64,000 nucleotides of DNA from assembly GCA_916613615.1 (NCBI GenBank), contig OU744725.1, forward strand, positions 52,323,575 to 52,387,574, in the 5' to 3' direction. Below, piece by piece: positions 21,501 through 34,395 of this stretch (position 1 is its first letter; every line of letters starts with the position of its first letter). The DNA is from Steromphala cineraria (lineage: Eukaryota > Mollusca > Gastropoda > Trochida > Trochidae). The position numbers and the translations under genes are program-made. The notes beneath the pieces are model-generated. The model was not told the DNA's origin, searched no databases, and saw only the letters and a program-made list of their open reading frames with translations.

Positions 21501-24500
21501 ACACTAGATAAAGTAAATAACAAGAGGGGGTGTTATCTAGGTAAAGTAAATAACAAGAGAGGGTGTTATCGTCAAAACCAATGGAGAACATGTGGGAGAC
21601 TGCATCAAAAGTTTTAATAGTAATGTTTCCCCACCTGTTAGGGCGGCTTCATCAGACGATAATTTGTTGATACAGTCTCACAATTGTTCTCCAATGGTTT
21701 TGACGGTGACACCCTCTAATTTACTTTATCTGGTGTCTAGATAGATGTGTCTGAGTGTTTTATAAACATTTTGTTGGCCTATAAATCTGTTTATGTCGTT
21801 TTCATGTATAAAATCCTCACCTTGTTAAGATTTGAGACATCATATCCAGCTATAAGGAAGAGAACGTTGGCACAGAGGAAGCGTGTCTCCTTGTCTTGGC
21901 ACACAGTGTCCGCTAGAATCTGCAGTATTGCATCATGGGGCAGGAAGTCCTTCCGGGAAAACAGCTTGTACATGAACTGAAGGAGAAAGAAATTATTTCA
22001 CATAAAAAAACATATCCAATGTCATATTTATTGCATTTCACATATGCACATGTGTAATTATCACTATTCTCCAGTTACCAATGTTTCTGCAACACTTGGT
22101 ATATTTCTTTGAGAGGCATTTTAGAAGCAGGTTTGATGAAGAAGAACAAGTTGTACATAATGGATAATCAACTTCTTTATTGCATGAAATGGACTTTGAT
22201 TTTGATGCTTACAGCGTTATTTGCTTGTTGAATGGTTTGTGGAAGATGATGATAATATTCTTTAATCGTTTTTTATCAACCAAAATTCTACAATGGCAAT
22301 CCAATAATTTTCTAAAAATATTTATTTGATTGTAAGTCAAAATCAGTGAGAGTTTACTTGATTTACTCACATTATCTGATAGATGCGCAAGATATTTGAG
22401 AGGACTGATAATATCTCCCACTGTAATCACAGGACCCATAGCAATAAACTTCTTCACCTGTTGGAAAAAATTATTTTTTTTAAATTTGCATGTGTAAGAT
22501 AAAAAATTCAGTTTCATATATCACTCTGAACAATAAGGTTCAATTACCATATATCATGCAAAAAGATAATAGAGATTGATTGAAAAATGGAACAATTTTA
22601 AACTCAGCTCATTTGAAAAAAAAAAATTACTTTGATTTAGTATCAAATAACATTGATGTAGTTCAATAGGTAGGATGTTTGCTCACCACTATTAAGGATT
22701 GGTTTCAATTCCCATCTATGTCATACTATACAAACATTAAACATGGGTACTCAATCGTCATTGTAAGTTGTAATGTAGAAATGATGAAATTTGTTACAAA
22801 ATCAAATATGAATATGAAAACATCATAGTGTAGGTAAAAAAAACAGGGATCCATTATGTTCAAGAATTGAAATAGGGTTGATAAAAAAGTTCAAATTTTA
22901 ATCCGATAATCCAATTATTAAATCATCTTAACTGTACCTGTATCACATATGCTAGTTTTGTACCTTTTTGTTCATTTCCCCACTTCTGGACAAGGATGCA
23001 AATGCTTGCAAGGTACCCTGGGAGTGTCCGATGTAGAAGAGATCTGATTGGCCAGATTGCTTGAGGGCAAAGTTCAATTGGGCAGGGAAATCATAAGCAG
23101 CAAATTCATCAAAGCTGAAAGAGAAACCAATTTTGATATGATAATGCTTTTTCAATAAACTACTTTTGTTCATCAAATCTATGGATGGGTACCTGAACAG
23201 GGGAAGTATGCGCTTATAATGTCATCAAAAAGTTATGAAGCTTCCTATAAAAACCTTCAGGGCAAAATTTTTTACAGCCAGTTGGAGTCTTTGCAATGGA
23301 TGTAAGGCTAAATAAAATTTTCCTTATCATAGTGATAGTTTGTTAGACCTTAAAATAAGATAAAAGCCTAAGCAAGTCTATGACAATATTTAAATTGAGA
23401 GCTTAATTCTGAGAATGAAGAAATCTCAGTCTCCTTTTCTATTTATTTATTTTTTTCCAATTTAGGATTAATTGACCAATTTTTTGTTTCAGTGTCTAAT
23501 TGTTAGACTATGATAAGAAATTATACTTTTTCTTCACCATCAATCATTCATATATACATATATACATTCAGCAAATTATTTAATACACACCTTATGTTCA
23601 TAAACTGACCTGAAATCCCAGAATGCATCTTGATCAGGTTTGAGTGAAATATGTTTCTTGGAGTAAGTATTTCCTCTGTTGTTTCCCAGCCACACATCGT
23701 AACCAGCATCTGCCAGGATAAATGCTGTGGAGAGAAATATAGAAGAATATAATCAAATTAAAGACACAATTATATGAATTGATCAACAGACAAAAGACAA
23801 CAACAATGAATTGAATCACCCTGTTCCACTGGATTTTCCTCTTAATACTAACACCTGCAGTCTGATTAAAATCGACTGTGATTCGAGGAAGAAAAGTGTA
23901 AAAATATTATCTCTAGTGGAGTTTGAACTTCAACCAACCCGGCTGTCCTCTCATTCACAGTCTGAAGGCACCGCACCCGCATGTTCTGACGCAAGCTCAT
24001 CTAGCCAATCGCAAGGAGCGCAGCAAAAACTTTCGATATCATGCTAGGGGCAGGTAACTCCAGTGTACCATTCGTTATACCTTATCGTCGCTAAACGCTA
24101 TTTAAAAACAAGGATGTGATTGGATAGCTTACGACTGGGTCTGTCTGCGCTGAACTGGTTATAGCAACATGCAACAGAGGTAGGTACATTCAGACGGAGA
24201 CGGAGAAGATATCTCGAATGGTTTGAGCCCCGATAGAGACAATATTTTTTATATATTATTGCCCGGAGCCGGTCTATATTAATCAGACTGCTAACACCTA
24301 GTAAGTAAATGCTATCCTTAGTAATTTTAGAATTTTACCCATTCAAGTCAATTCAAGCGGACTTACTTTGAATCGTCCCGATAGGTCGCCATTACCAAAT
24401 TCGAACTGGCTTCACCTACTCATCAGGTTTCAAATTTAAAACAGTTGCATGAAATTTCTGTAAACACCCTCTTGAGAAAGTCTGCTTGCCCAATTTTTGG

Positions 24501-26620
24501 GCAGGAGTAGAAATTAGTCTTAAACAGTACTAACTATTCTGACAAGTAATTTCTAAAACAGCTAGCTGGAAGTAATATTAAAATGATCTTGTTATCCTTG
24601 ATCCGTCACCAGTCCTTTTGACTACCAGTTGATGATTTCACTAGCCAAGTAAGGTTTCTACTTGACATGGGCTACTGGACTAATGCCAATTTCAAACGCT
24701 GTATAGGTTTATAATAATAATAACACTTTATTGTCCTAAGTACAAGTACATCGGACATTCGGGTTGTGCCTAAGCACCCGGCAGCCACTGTGCAGCGCCA
24801 GTTAATGCGTTGTTCTGCCTTTACAATACTGAGTCTCAAGCAAGACAGCAACAACTCCCATCTTTTATCATCTTTTGGTATGACGCGAGCAGGAAGCGAA
24901 CCCTGGTCTTCAAGGTGACGAGCGGACATTCTACTACTGAGCTACGTCTCTATAATTTTCTCGAACCTTTTGACTCCTGGCAAACCAGTATTAAATAAGT
25001 TTTTGAGCCTGATTTCTGTCTTGTAGAAGAAAAATGGTAAAGTGGCGCCAGTACCTAAACTCTCGTTGGCCAGGTTTGCCACCCAGTTGGTTGATGAGCA
25101 GAGAAGACCATGTTGAAGGAAGACCACGGGTCTGTCGGCGGATCTGTGAGAGGATCTTCCAGAGAGACCATGAGGTATCCTCTGTACTCCCAGGAGGTAT
25201 CCGTCCTGTGTTTGTACTGTGTAATCCTCACACGGATACCCCTTGCTCGTAATCAGTTCACTCTGAGAAAAGAAGATTGTAATTTTTAACAACAAATTTT
25301 ATCTGATCCACAATGCAAATGTATCTATCGATGATGTCATATCCTTTGCCTGCAAAGCCTGCAAAGCATAACACCTCAGCCTCAAATAATGTCCAATCCT
25401 CGTCTTAGTGAATTGGAAGTTGAGGATGGAAATATCAAGAGGTCAAGGAGTTTATGGATGATAAACTTCATCATTGCTACTTTCTATAATAAAGAAGTTG
25501 ATCATCCATAAATATCCTTGTCTTATCAAATTAATTGTTTGAGTGCACTCCCTTCAACCATGATGAAAAGCATACCTTTCGACATTTCCGACTGAATTCA
25601 TAAGGCGTGATTAACTTGACAATAGATGACAAAATGTAGCATTGATTTTTTTCAGCCATTGTTTTTGACCAGGACAATTTATGCCTCATCCGAGGAAAGT
25701 TGTTAGGTCTTAGGACATAAAAAGACCAAAAATGTTATTATTAAACATGAGAGTTATCTCAAATATGTACAAGAAATCTATCAACCTTGAGGAACCCATT
25801 TTTTCTGGATATCAGAGACTGATTATTGTCATAATAGATGATTTTTTTTTAAAAACAATGCTTCTCGACGCAAAGGCAATAACTGTTATCATTTATTCAG
25901 GCCTACAATCAAATTTAATTTTCTAAAAAATATTCTTATGATTAATAAGAATGAAAATTGCAAATCAAAATAAAATAATTTTTTCAAATAACAAAACAAA
26001 AACAAAAGATCAACATGAAAATTATGCAACACTGTATTTTGAATAAATTATCACTTAATTTCCTTGAGATCAAATGAATTGAATAAAATTTTATTGTCAG
26101 GGGCATGATTGAGGAAGTTCATTTGCTAATTAATTATTCATGATTATGCAAACATTGATCATACAAGGGATCATTGAATGGAGAGGAATATATTATTGGA
26201 TAATTATATACCGGTAGTATTCAATGTATGCTATAGTTTATTCTGAATTATGAAAGAGACACGTACACAATATATCCATGGCATAGAAAAAGGGTCCCTG
26301 GGAAAATAACATAATTTTTAAAAATAGTTACAAGTTCACGAGAAAGTCAATATAAATATCAATGTACACCTTTGATACCTAAGTGATTCAACCAAAATAA
26401 ACTGATTTGGCAATCTGTAATTTAGAGACAATCATAATAATCATAACTTTCAGAATTACTATGTCAAAACTCTTACCACATTCATGTTCACTTCAGGGTC
26501 TATATGCGGCAGAAAGTGTCCTAATGTAGCTAATAATTTCATTTCTACAGGAGAACCACGAACTGCATGGAATACCAATACGATCCATAATCCTGCTAGT
26601 TTTTGTGGCATCAAATTCAT
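18530..26620 (-). CDS. Acid lipase (lysosomal acid / gastric lipase family)
   Basis: Ten exons on the minus strand, in transcript order: 26620-26477, 25262-25055, 23724-23610, 23114-22964, 22457-22371, 21976-21821, 21156-21085, 20372-20301, 19446-19360 and 18682-18530. The 1,245 bases encode 414 aa with every phase consistent, a usual length for the family. Residues 1-22 form a signal peptide ([10 protein letters not shown], then RGSP). The N-terminal lipase motif is [19 protein letters not shown] at 62-80 and the oxyanion region is QHGLLCSS at 98-105. The nucleophile motif GHSQG places Ser at 187. The likely acid is Asp358 in AENDWLAD and the likely base is His389 in WNHLDFIW. It should hydrolyse neutral lipid esters in lysosomes or a digestive lumen; which of these cannot be decided. 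A possible non-coding 5' exon would splice at the CAGATTCAG just before the ATG. Confidence 0.92.
20445..20690 (+). repeat. AT-rich tandem repeat, about 50-bp unit
   Basis: The landmark TATGAAA(C/T) recurs at about 20445, 20493, 20545, 20593 and 20640, each followed by ATTATAG and TTCACAAAAT-like sequence. Unit length varies from 47 to 52 bases. It lies in a lipase intron. Confidence 0.65.
21500..21737. repeat. Foldback element in a lipase intron
   Basis: The left half (GACACTAGATAAAGTAAAT ... CAAAACCAATGGAGAACA) and the right half (TGTTCTCCAATGGTTTTG ... ATTTACTTTATCTGGTGTC) are imperfect inverted copies. A short internal direct duplication (AAGTAAATAACAAGAG) occurs in the left arm. It looks like a small palindromic MITE. 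Confidence 0.6.
22653..22725 (+). mobile_element. Degenerate tRNA-derived (SINE head-like) sequence
   Basis: A-box-like TAGTTCAATAGGTAGGATG and, 24 bases later, B-box-like GGTTTCAATTCCC resemble the internal RNA polymerase III promoter of a tRNA. No closed acceptor stem is seen, so this is a decayed SINE head or tRNA pseudogene rather than a functional tRNA. Confidence 0.4.
24708..24955 (-). mobile_element. tRNA-derived SINE
   Basis: In minus sense it starts with an A-box-like TAGCTCAGTAGTAGAATG and continues to a B-box-like GGTTCGCTTCC. It then runs through a body ending in GGACAATAAAGTG and a (TTA)n tail (plus-strand TAATAATAATAA at 24710-24722). A shorter copy of the same family lies at 41508-41690 on the plus strand, with the same ACAATAAAGTGTTGTT end. 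It sits in lipase intron 2. Confidence 0.8.
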
Positions 26621-26860
26621 TCTGAATCTGATGTAAGCAAAGGAGAAAATAAATCGATGACAACAACAAACCAATGCCCTATATACTAGTGTATAACAAC
26701 TATATCTACGTTGATATATTCATTATCATGATCATGTGATCAAACTTGTAATTACATAGCTCATCTAAGGTCTACTTCCAAGCTATCGCCGATCATATGA
26801 CCGGTGGACTTTGTCACATGTCGGAACCTGAAAACAAAATAAAGTTAGAGTTACTTGCCC

Positions 26861-27210
26861 TTGATATAGAGTGGTGGGCGTGGCTTGTCTTACTGACTGG
26901 CTAGAATTAACCACCAGATTTCGACCAATCGGTATTTTTATTAGTTTGAGTTTGTCATGACAAAATGTAGTCAGTTATTCAGACCGAAAAGCAAAAAAAT
27001 TAAACGAGCCTTCTTGATTCGAGAAAATGATATTATTGATATAGAGTGGTGGGCGTTGCTGCATGGTCTTACTGACTGGCTGGAAGACCCAAATTTAGAT
27101 CAATCGAGATCGGTATTTTTATCAGTTTGAGCTTGTCATGACAAAATGTAGTCTGTTTTCCAGACCTCAAAGCAAAAAATTAAAGGAGCCTTCTTGGGTC
27201 TAGAAAATTT
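26861..27210 (+). repeat. Two tandem copies of a 175-bp sequence upstream of the lipase
   Basis: TTGATATAGAGTGGTGGGCG begins at 26861 and again at 27036. Both copies continue through CTTACTGACTGGCT, GTCATGACAAAATGTAGTC and GAGCCTTCTTG. They lie 5' of the lipase first exon, in the space shared with the next gene. No function can be assigned. Confidence 0.7.
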
Positions 27211-27699
27211 TGGCAAGTCTATAAATGCCGCAGCATAGTTTTATTTTAATTTAAATTCAAAAAATCTAAACGGTCATAAAAAAAATTCAGGGATTGTTGT
27301 TAGTCTCCACAAAATGTGGATTGTTTATTCTGAAGTTGATGGGGTTTAAAATCATATGTGTATAGAATACCTGTTTGTTTGCCTCAGTGAAATGTTATTT
27401 GCACATGAACTTCATTTCTCTGTTGTTGGAATATAATTAAATGAGTAATATTTTTGTTGTGAAAATGTAGGGAATGAGAAAAAAAGCTGGAAATAATTAT
27501 TTTCCGTGAATATCATATTTTGATTCTAAAATTGTCTGTTTTGTTTCGTAAATTAAATCTTTAATTTTTTTCGCCAAATTCAGTTTGTACATGTATGTAG
27601 GCAAGGTAATCGGTTTTTTTCTGTACGCCAATGCTTAAATGTCGTCTTTGTGATCTCTGAATGAGTGGAATAGTTTAGATCAAATTATTATAGAAAACT

Positions 27700-27786
27700 A
27701 CAGAGGTTCGAATCTAAAAGTTGATCCAAAAAAAAATATAAAAAAAATATTTTTTAAAGGATCCACTCCGAGATTCGAACCTCTGT
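27700..27786. repeat. Inverted repeat with GGTTCGAATC arms
   Basis: ACAGAGGTTCGAATCT at 27700 is repeated inverted as AGATTCGAACCTCTGT ending at 27786. GATCC/GGATC follow further inside, and an A/T-only loop separates the arms. The arms match a polymerase III B-box. It lies about 55-140 bases upstream of the CRE pair of the next gene. Confidence 0.65.
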
Positions 27787-27838
27787 GTAAAGAAACAATC
27801 CCCTGTGAAGTTTCCACGCTACGCTTAAAAACCCTTTG

Positions 27839-27862
27839 TGACGTCATTGCGTTATGACGTCA
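27839..27862. promoter_or_regulatory. Paired CRE palindromes upstream of the candidate AKAP gene
   Basis: TGACGTCA occurs at 27839-27846 and 27855-27862, starts 16 bases apart, and 82-105 bases upstream of the ATG at 27944. Two ETS-like GGAAG motifs (TCGGAAGCGGAAGTCG) follow before the start. TGACGTCA is the consensus CREB/ATF site. Promoter function is inferred from position. Confidence 0.5.
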
Positions 27863-27943
27863 TACAAATAACGTAGCTCTTATCGGAAGCGGAAGTCGTT
27901 AGATCTTTCTATTATTGTTATGGGAAAATGAATCAGAAGAAAT

Positions 27944-30900
27944 ATGAGCACGGTTTCGCTGTTAATATTTCTTGTGATCAGTGCGGCCTGGTTTTGCGGA
28001 GTAAGAGATTGTTGGATTTCTGCACCGTAAGTTTTAGAAATTTGTTTTATGTGTGGACATATAGGTAAACAAGTCAGAGTAACCGGTATTTTGATGGTCT
28101 GACATGTCACGTGGGTGATTTTACAAATAGGGAAACGCATCAAAGACTATTTTGTATTTATAAAGATAATCAGATTATACAGACTGATTATTAGGGTTTT
28201 GGTTTGGTTTGATCACGCACGTCCAGCTTGGGATTTTTTTCTTGGAAGGTAAAATATATTCTATAGATCTAGCTGTTCCTAATTTCACAATTCTACCGAA
28301 AGATTATTTCATATTTTAAACAAACGTAAAGTACAATATAATTTCAACACAGTGTGGGGTAACAGTTAATTAGGTTCTAGATATTTGATACCATTTTGTT
28401 TATTTCATTTCAATTTTGCAAATTATTACTAGATTTTTAATATACAGCAGATCATATTCACTTGGGAGATAAATCAGTCATGGTGATATAAAGTTAACTA
28501 GAGTATAAAAAATTGCAGAAATCATTTGAAGTAGTAACTTTCATTACAAGAACATACATTACCCTTAGATATCGCAGGGATAGGGAAAGGCAGGGGGCAT
28601 GGGCTATTTTGTACATTTGATAAAATAAGGATCCATTACAATTTTTGAAATTTATCATAATGAGGACAATGGCTCATTAAAATTCAGAAAGGCCGATATT
28701 GGCCAATTGTCAAAGATTTCTTTCACAATCCCAATCAATATATATATATATATACACAAAGAACTTAATTAAGCACCCCCCTATTTTGTAAAATGAATTT
28801 GGGTGCTCTTGGACTATTTGGATTAATTTGATGTATTGACCACTCCAGATATAACAATTGCTTTTTTATTGACTATTTAATTGAACTTAACATCGCTAAT
28901 AAGCAAAAATAACGAAAATATGAGAAAAACTGTGAGACTACTGAAATTTGGTCAATGATAACTATTACCATAGGGGGAAAACTACACATTAAACTTTGGA
29001 TGTTATGAATAAAAAATAACAATCTTGATCCCTAGTTGACATTCATACACAAAAACCCTTTTTATCATGCATGATAAGAGGCTAGCAAGACATTGAATGT
29101 TCAGTACTTTTTTCATCAAAAATTGATAAAATGCCTATAATCTTAACATCTGTAAGTAAATTGAGATTCCTTGAGTTGAAATTGTTGACCAAACAGTTCT
29201 CCTTCCTTCAGATAATCCATTTTCTTTGACAGTGGCCAATTAATGTCTTTGTGCAGTTTTCTTTAAATTCATTTTTTGATAATTTTGTGATTTTGAAGGT
29301 TCATACTGCTTTAACGATTGACTTTTGCTATGAGGTTATTTACCAAAAAGTCATCAATTCACTCAAGAGAATGATAATAATCACATTGCAGCAAAAAATA
29401 TTGACTTTCATCTTCAATTTTAAAGTAACTTGGATTTTGACTTAAAAATACCAAGTTTTTGTAAAACCAGTTATTCAGCGACAGTGAATCATAGGCCGAA
29501 TGAACTATTTGTTTCCACAATGCTAGATGATCGTTCTATTTTAAAATCCTTATTGTTTGATTATACATTTGTTTTGTTTATTATCAGCAGTGTTTTTCTG
29601 TTTGAAAAAGTGGGGGGTGCTTAATTAAGTTCTTTGTGTATATATGACATTACCATTGTAATACATTGTTCATTGACAACTTGAGCATCGTTTGGGTGAT
29701 CACTTATGAACATATAAAATCATAACCAAATTTAGAAACGGGATGGAAAAGTATAAAGTTTTTATTTTAAAACATTCGAATAGAATGAAAATATGACATT
29801 TTATTGAAAATCCTCAATTGGTGAGGTATTTTAAAGTTAGGATAAATAAATTGATTAGTATGTACATACAATGTATGTTTCAAACAAATTAAATTAAAAA
29901 CATTAAAATTTGATTTGATACTAACGATGACCATATGTGAAAGAAGAATTGCCGAGGCACGCAGTTTAACCCGCTAGGTAATGTGTATTTTAAAAAAATA
30001 TTAATAGTTTCTGTCAAAATAAAATATATCTCTCAATGAGTTAAACTTAAAACATTTACTTTGACATTATTAACTCTTTGTCAAGATTTTTACCTTTTAA
30101 AATCAGGTTACGAACAGTCTGATTATAATCGACATTGTTTCGAGAAAACATTTTTTAAAAGATTATGGCGGGATACGAACTTATTTTATACCAGGGGCTT
30201 TCTCTTAAAAACATGTGGGAGAGGAAACACTAATTAAGTCTTGGTGGATTAAGTTCGAACCCCGACGGAGTCAGTATCTTTTCACTTTTATTCTTCTGAG
30301 CACGGTCGATTTTATTCAGGCTCGGTTACGAATTGATCATGATGCATGACGCATGGAAACGCAAAATCGATTAACAATAGCATTCGGTTGAAAATAGAAA
30401 TAGGCTACAAGAAATCGAGTGAGATCACTTGAACTTCCATGCAAACATTTTAATATTTTGGCACTTATAAAGGTCATGTTAAATATATATATATTTCTGT
30501 CCAAATTTGGTTCTATTATATTTCGGTATCGTGAGAAGTTTAAAATTTGGCATCCTAAGTTATTGTGCAGGGATATACCTCATTTGTCATCATGGTATTG
30601 GAATTCAAGTCACATTTCTTGCTGCTACATTCTAAAAAAAAAAATCATATTTGGACTTAACTTTTTTATCTTACAGAAGTATTGAATGGGTCAAGTCCGA
30701 GTTGGGGGGAGCGCTGCGGTACAGCGAGTCGGTGGTCACGTGGCTGGACAGCGAGGGGTCAGCTCTTCTGGGGAGCTGTGAGGAGTACGAGGAACCAGAC
30801 CGAGACTTGTACTACCCGGATGTTAAACATTGTGCCAGACTCTCAGACCGACTCTCTGGTACCGCGGGTAATAAATGTTTGCTTGTTCTTTTAATGAGAA

Positions 30901-33900
30901 ATAGAAAAAAATCCACAAGAATGTGTGTTTGCATTCAAATTAGTTTTTTCCAATTTACGCTAAAGCAAGATCTGCTAGCGCCTTTGGTCTTTGCGTAAAC
31001 AATGCAATTCTTGTTATTCTTGTTATTCATGGAATTTTGTGTTACGAATTGATATGTTTTGAGTACCTGGCTGGCACCATAAATTCCGTACGTGAACGCT
31101 ACACTTTCTTGTCAATTACAATGCCGCGTTAATCACTCAGTCATTATCATGTAACATTTCGAATGTAAGCTGACCATCACTTCAGTTAATTTCAAATTCA
31201 GGACTTTTTAAAGAACGAACCCATACCTTGAAGCAGTTTTGAAGTACTTAATAAATTAACTTATACAATTAAATGAACAAGAAGTCTATACCGATTATTT
31301 ATTTCAACAACTTTATTCAAACATTAAACCTTTGTACTGCCGATGATGGCTCATGGAGTGTAGATTAAAGTACAAACCCATTTCTGAATGCGAATGTATC
31401 ATCTCAATGTTGAAGACAATCAAATCAGCAAGAGGGTACTATCACGTTGTTCTCTAAAGATCTCAAGTTAACGATTCATATACAGAAGTATCATTGATTT
31501 TGTAAACAAGTTTAACTTTGTGGATTTTTTTTATGTTAAGTGTTAACGTTTTTGTTTATTTCAGACGTTCTTCTCGCCTACTGGGCTAGGGCTGTACAGT
31601 TTTTACTGACTATTGCTCCCGACACATCCAAGCTCTTTTCTGCTTTGGACACACTGCGAAGGCCGGAGATATTGGTGGCTGTCAAAGAGTCGGTCTCAAG
31701 CACTCCTGAGATTTTAGAGTCCTTTTTCATCTACGCCGGAAATAGCCTTCAAGACACATACATTTCTGTCAGATCTCAGAACTTTGAGTTGCCATCTTGC
31801 GAAAGAATCAAAGAATGGTTTCAACAATTTCCGTCGGAAGTCGTCCTCTTCAATCGGACGTCCTTGACCTTGACAGTAACAGTCTCTTGTTTGACTCTCA
31901 TCTATGTCGTCTGCTACGTCATCAGCGACACAGACTTTGCATGTGAGTTTCACCAATGTAGACCTTGGGTTCCTTGTAAAAGATAGTTTTTGCAAATGAT
32001 AATGCATTAGCAATTATCGCAAAAGGGCCCTGTAATTATAGGATGTGCGTTATACGTCTCTTTTGGTATAAAATACTTGGGTTTTTTTAAGCGTTTCAAT
32101 CCGAGTCAAATGTGTCATTTAACGTAACTTGTTAAATTTCAATAAAACTATCTGTCAAAGAGCATTAATTTTTAAAGAATAAATCTGTCTGGATTTGAGT
32201 AATAGATTTAAAGAAATTTGAGACACCGATAAATGTTTTAGGCATCCATAAATGAAGGATTGATAATCATTTAAACCAACTTTTGGCTCTCACAGATTCA
32301 TCAAAGAAAGTCACCTTTTCTACAGACAACTCCGCGGAAGACAGTTCGACACGGAGGGCTCAGAGACTAGCCCGCATCCGACCTACTCACACTGCAAAGA
32401 AGGACAAAGGCAAGCGAAAGAAGAGACAGCGGCAGCGACCGACATCACGTGACACCTCCACCGACCCAGAGTCCTGTTCCCTCAACTCTTCCTTCAGCCC
32501 TCGACCCGGAAGTGAAAGCAACGGCCTCTCCCACATCGATGACGAGACTCTGAGGTACATTGTTGGTGGCGCCACAGATACTTCTTCAGAAGACCTCAAG
32601 GAACGGATTCGAGCCGCATTGCAGGTGCTCGCGTGTCATGAAGACGAGGAGTGTAATACAAAGTCTGGACGGGAAGGTTCCAGCAGTCGAAATGGTAGTG
32701 AGGAGTGTCCTGGAACTGTTGAATATGACATCAGATACAAGGACAATCTGCCTTCAGACGTCATGGACGTTCTGTTCTGTATAGATCCCAAGTGTGAGCA
32801 CGATCATGGCAGATATGAACTCAGGGGGTGCAAAATTCGTGTCAAACCTGCGTCTTCGAAAAACTCTGGAAAACGGCCAAAATCTGGCTCAAGAAAGAGT
32901 TCTTATTCAACAAGCAAGAAATCACCAATAGAAAGCAATAAACATTCTTTTGGACAAGGAACTGACGATGACAGTAGACACCATGACAAGGATCCATCAA
33001 CTCAACGAGCTGACTCATTCCCTGACTGGACAGCTCCTGCGTTTGACCAGTGCTGTCCATATTGCAAAATGTCGGAGAAGGAGAAGAAAGGTGAGGTGTC
33101 TGCAGAGGAAGAGGGTCTGTATTCTGAAGAATTGACCTCTGAATCAGCCGAGGACTTCCCGGGGGACGTCTCCTCCAAAAGACCTCACTCCAACGACGTG
33201 TCCGGCCCCCACCCGAGGCGACCACAGCCGGAGCTTATCGAGCTTCTTGGGGAGGCAGCTTTAGAACAGGTGATTGGTCCACCACAGGCAAATTCAAGCT
33301 TCCAGGCAGAAGATGAAATCTCACGTCAGAAATTCACTTTACCAAGTGCAAAGATATATATTCATTCCATGGACAGTTCTCCGACAGAGAGTTTGAGACC
33401 AGGCAAACGGGGAGTAGGAACTGAATATAGTCCAATCTATGATCCAAAGAAATCAGGCGTTCAGTCCTTTGCTTATGCCACTAGCGTTAAAAGTCGTCCT
33501 GATGAACCAATCGTGAGCGTTAAATGGGAGGGGACTCCAGGGAGGGATGATACGTCGAAGGAGTACGACTCTGTGCCGACATTCAACGAGGCGGAGCTGA
33601 GTCTGACGAGAGAGCTGCAGGACTCCTATCTCAACGACTCCCAGAACTCTATCGACCTGGCGGAACTCAACCGGAGTCTCAGCTTCTACGGGGACGTGGT
33701 GAGTGGATGGGATCAACAATCTTATTATTTTTGGCAGTTTTCTGTTGTCTTGCTTTAGTTCTCTGTTTTCAAAAATATCTTTTTAAAAATATCTCCTATC
33801 CTTTATAAAACCTTGACTAAGGTCAACCTTATTACCTACGGATATAGGGTGTCAGTGTTTTTGCGAATAGATATTTTTTCTGGAAGAAAACTGTCATTAG

Positions 33901-34296
33901 ATAAAATTACATTACAATTACAAAATTGTCTTAATGAAAGGCTAAGCAAAGGTGTTTATTGGATAAATTAACAAAAATCAAGCCCAGTTTTTATTTTGTT
34001 GAAAAATCATTAAACGAAAATCGAGAAGTGATAAAGTTGAGGTTGGTTGTTTAGCTTTTCGTATTAAAATGCAAGCAAGGAATGAGGGAGGAATGTTGAT
34101 ATATATTTAAAGAATGCAGATACCTAACGTGACTTATTTGTTCCAGTCGATGGCTGAACTGGCTGCCTCGTGGATCGTGAACAATATACTGGACCGAGCA
34201 AGAAACATGATTTCCCAAGTAAAAGTTGGGTCTCTGAAGGACTCTGTAATGAATATATCTACTGAGATCATGGAAAAATTAGACCTTCTGGAGTAA
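27944..34296 (+). CDS. Uncharacterised single-pass membrane protein with a candidate PKA-anchoring (AKAP-type) helix
   Basis: Exons 27944-28026, 30677-30867, 31565-31942, 32296-33698 and 34147-34296 join in consistent phase to 734 aa. Residues 1-20 are a hydrophobic signal-like leader (MSTVSLLIFLVISAAWFC). Residues 21-190 form a lumenal or extracellular domain with an NRT glycosylation site. About 192-212 is a transmembrane helix (LTLTVTVSCLTLIYVVCYVI). It is followed by a very basic stretch (KKDKGKRKKRQRQR) and a long Ser/Thr/Asp/Glu-rich, probably disordered cytosolic region. Two Cys clusters occur there: CIDPKC.HDH..YELRGC and CCPYC. Near the C-terminus ELAASWIVNNILDRAR (689-704) fits the RII-binding pattern A..(IV)..(IL)..A. 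I recognise no named family. An alternative upstream ATG at 27929 is out of phase with exon 2. AATAAA lies 94 bases after the stop. Confidence 0.75.
28755..29638. mobile_element. TA-flanked TIR element (Tc1/mariner-like, non-autonomous)
   Basis: An 884-bp element in intron 1 of the preceding gene. The left end is CACAAAGAACTTAATTAAGC and the right end is its exact inverse, GCTTAATTAAGTTCTTTGTG, both continuing into GC-rich CACCCCC/GGGGGTG. TA flanks both sides, the left one within a TA microsatellite. No transposase frame is intact. Confidence 0.75.
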
Positions 34297-34389
34297 CGTT
34301 TACAAATGTCTTTGGAAACAGTGTCCAGAATCATTCAGTGATTGTGTCAGAGAGGTGACTTTCAACTGTAAATATATATTTCATTTCAT

Positions 34390-34395
34390 AATAAA
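34390..34395 (+). terminator. Poly(A) signal AATAAA
   Basis: It lies 94 bases after the stop codon of the candidate AKAP gene, a normal distance for a short 3' UTR. Confidence 0.6.

Noticed and set aside
27700..27786. Possible tRNA gene(s) because of GGTTCGAATC arms
   Set aside because: No A-box, acceptor stem or anticodon arm can be folded on either strand. The match is confined to the inverted arms.
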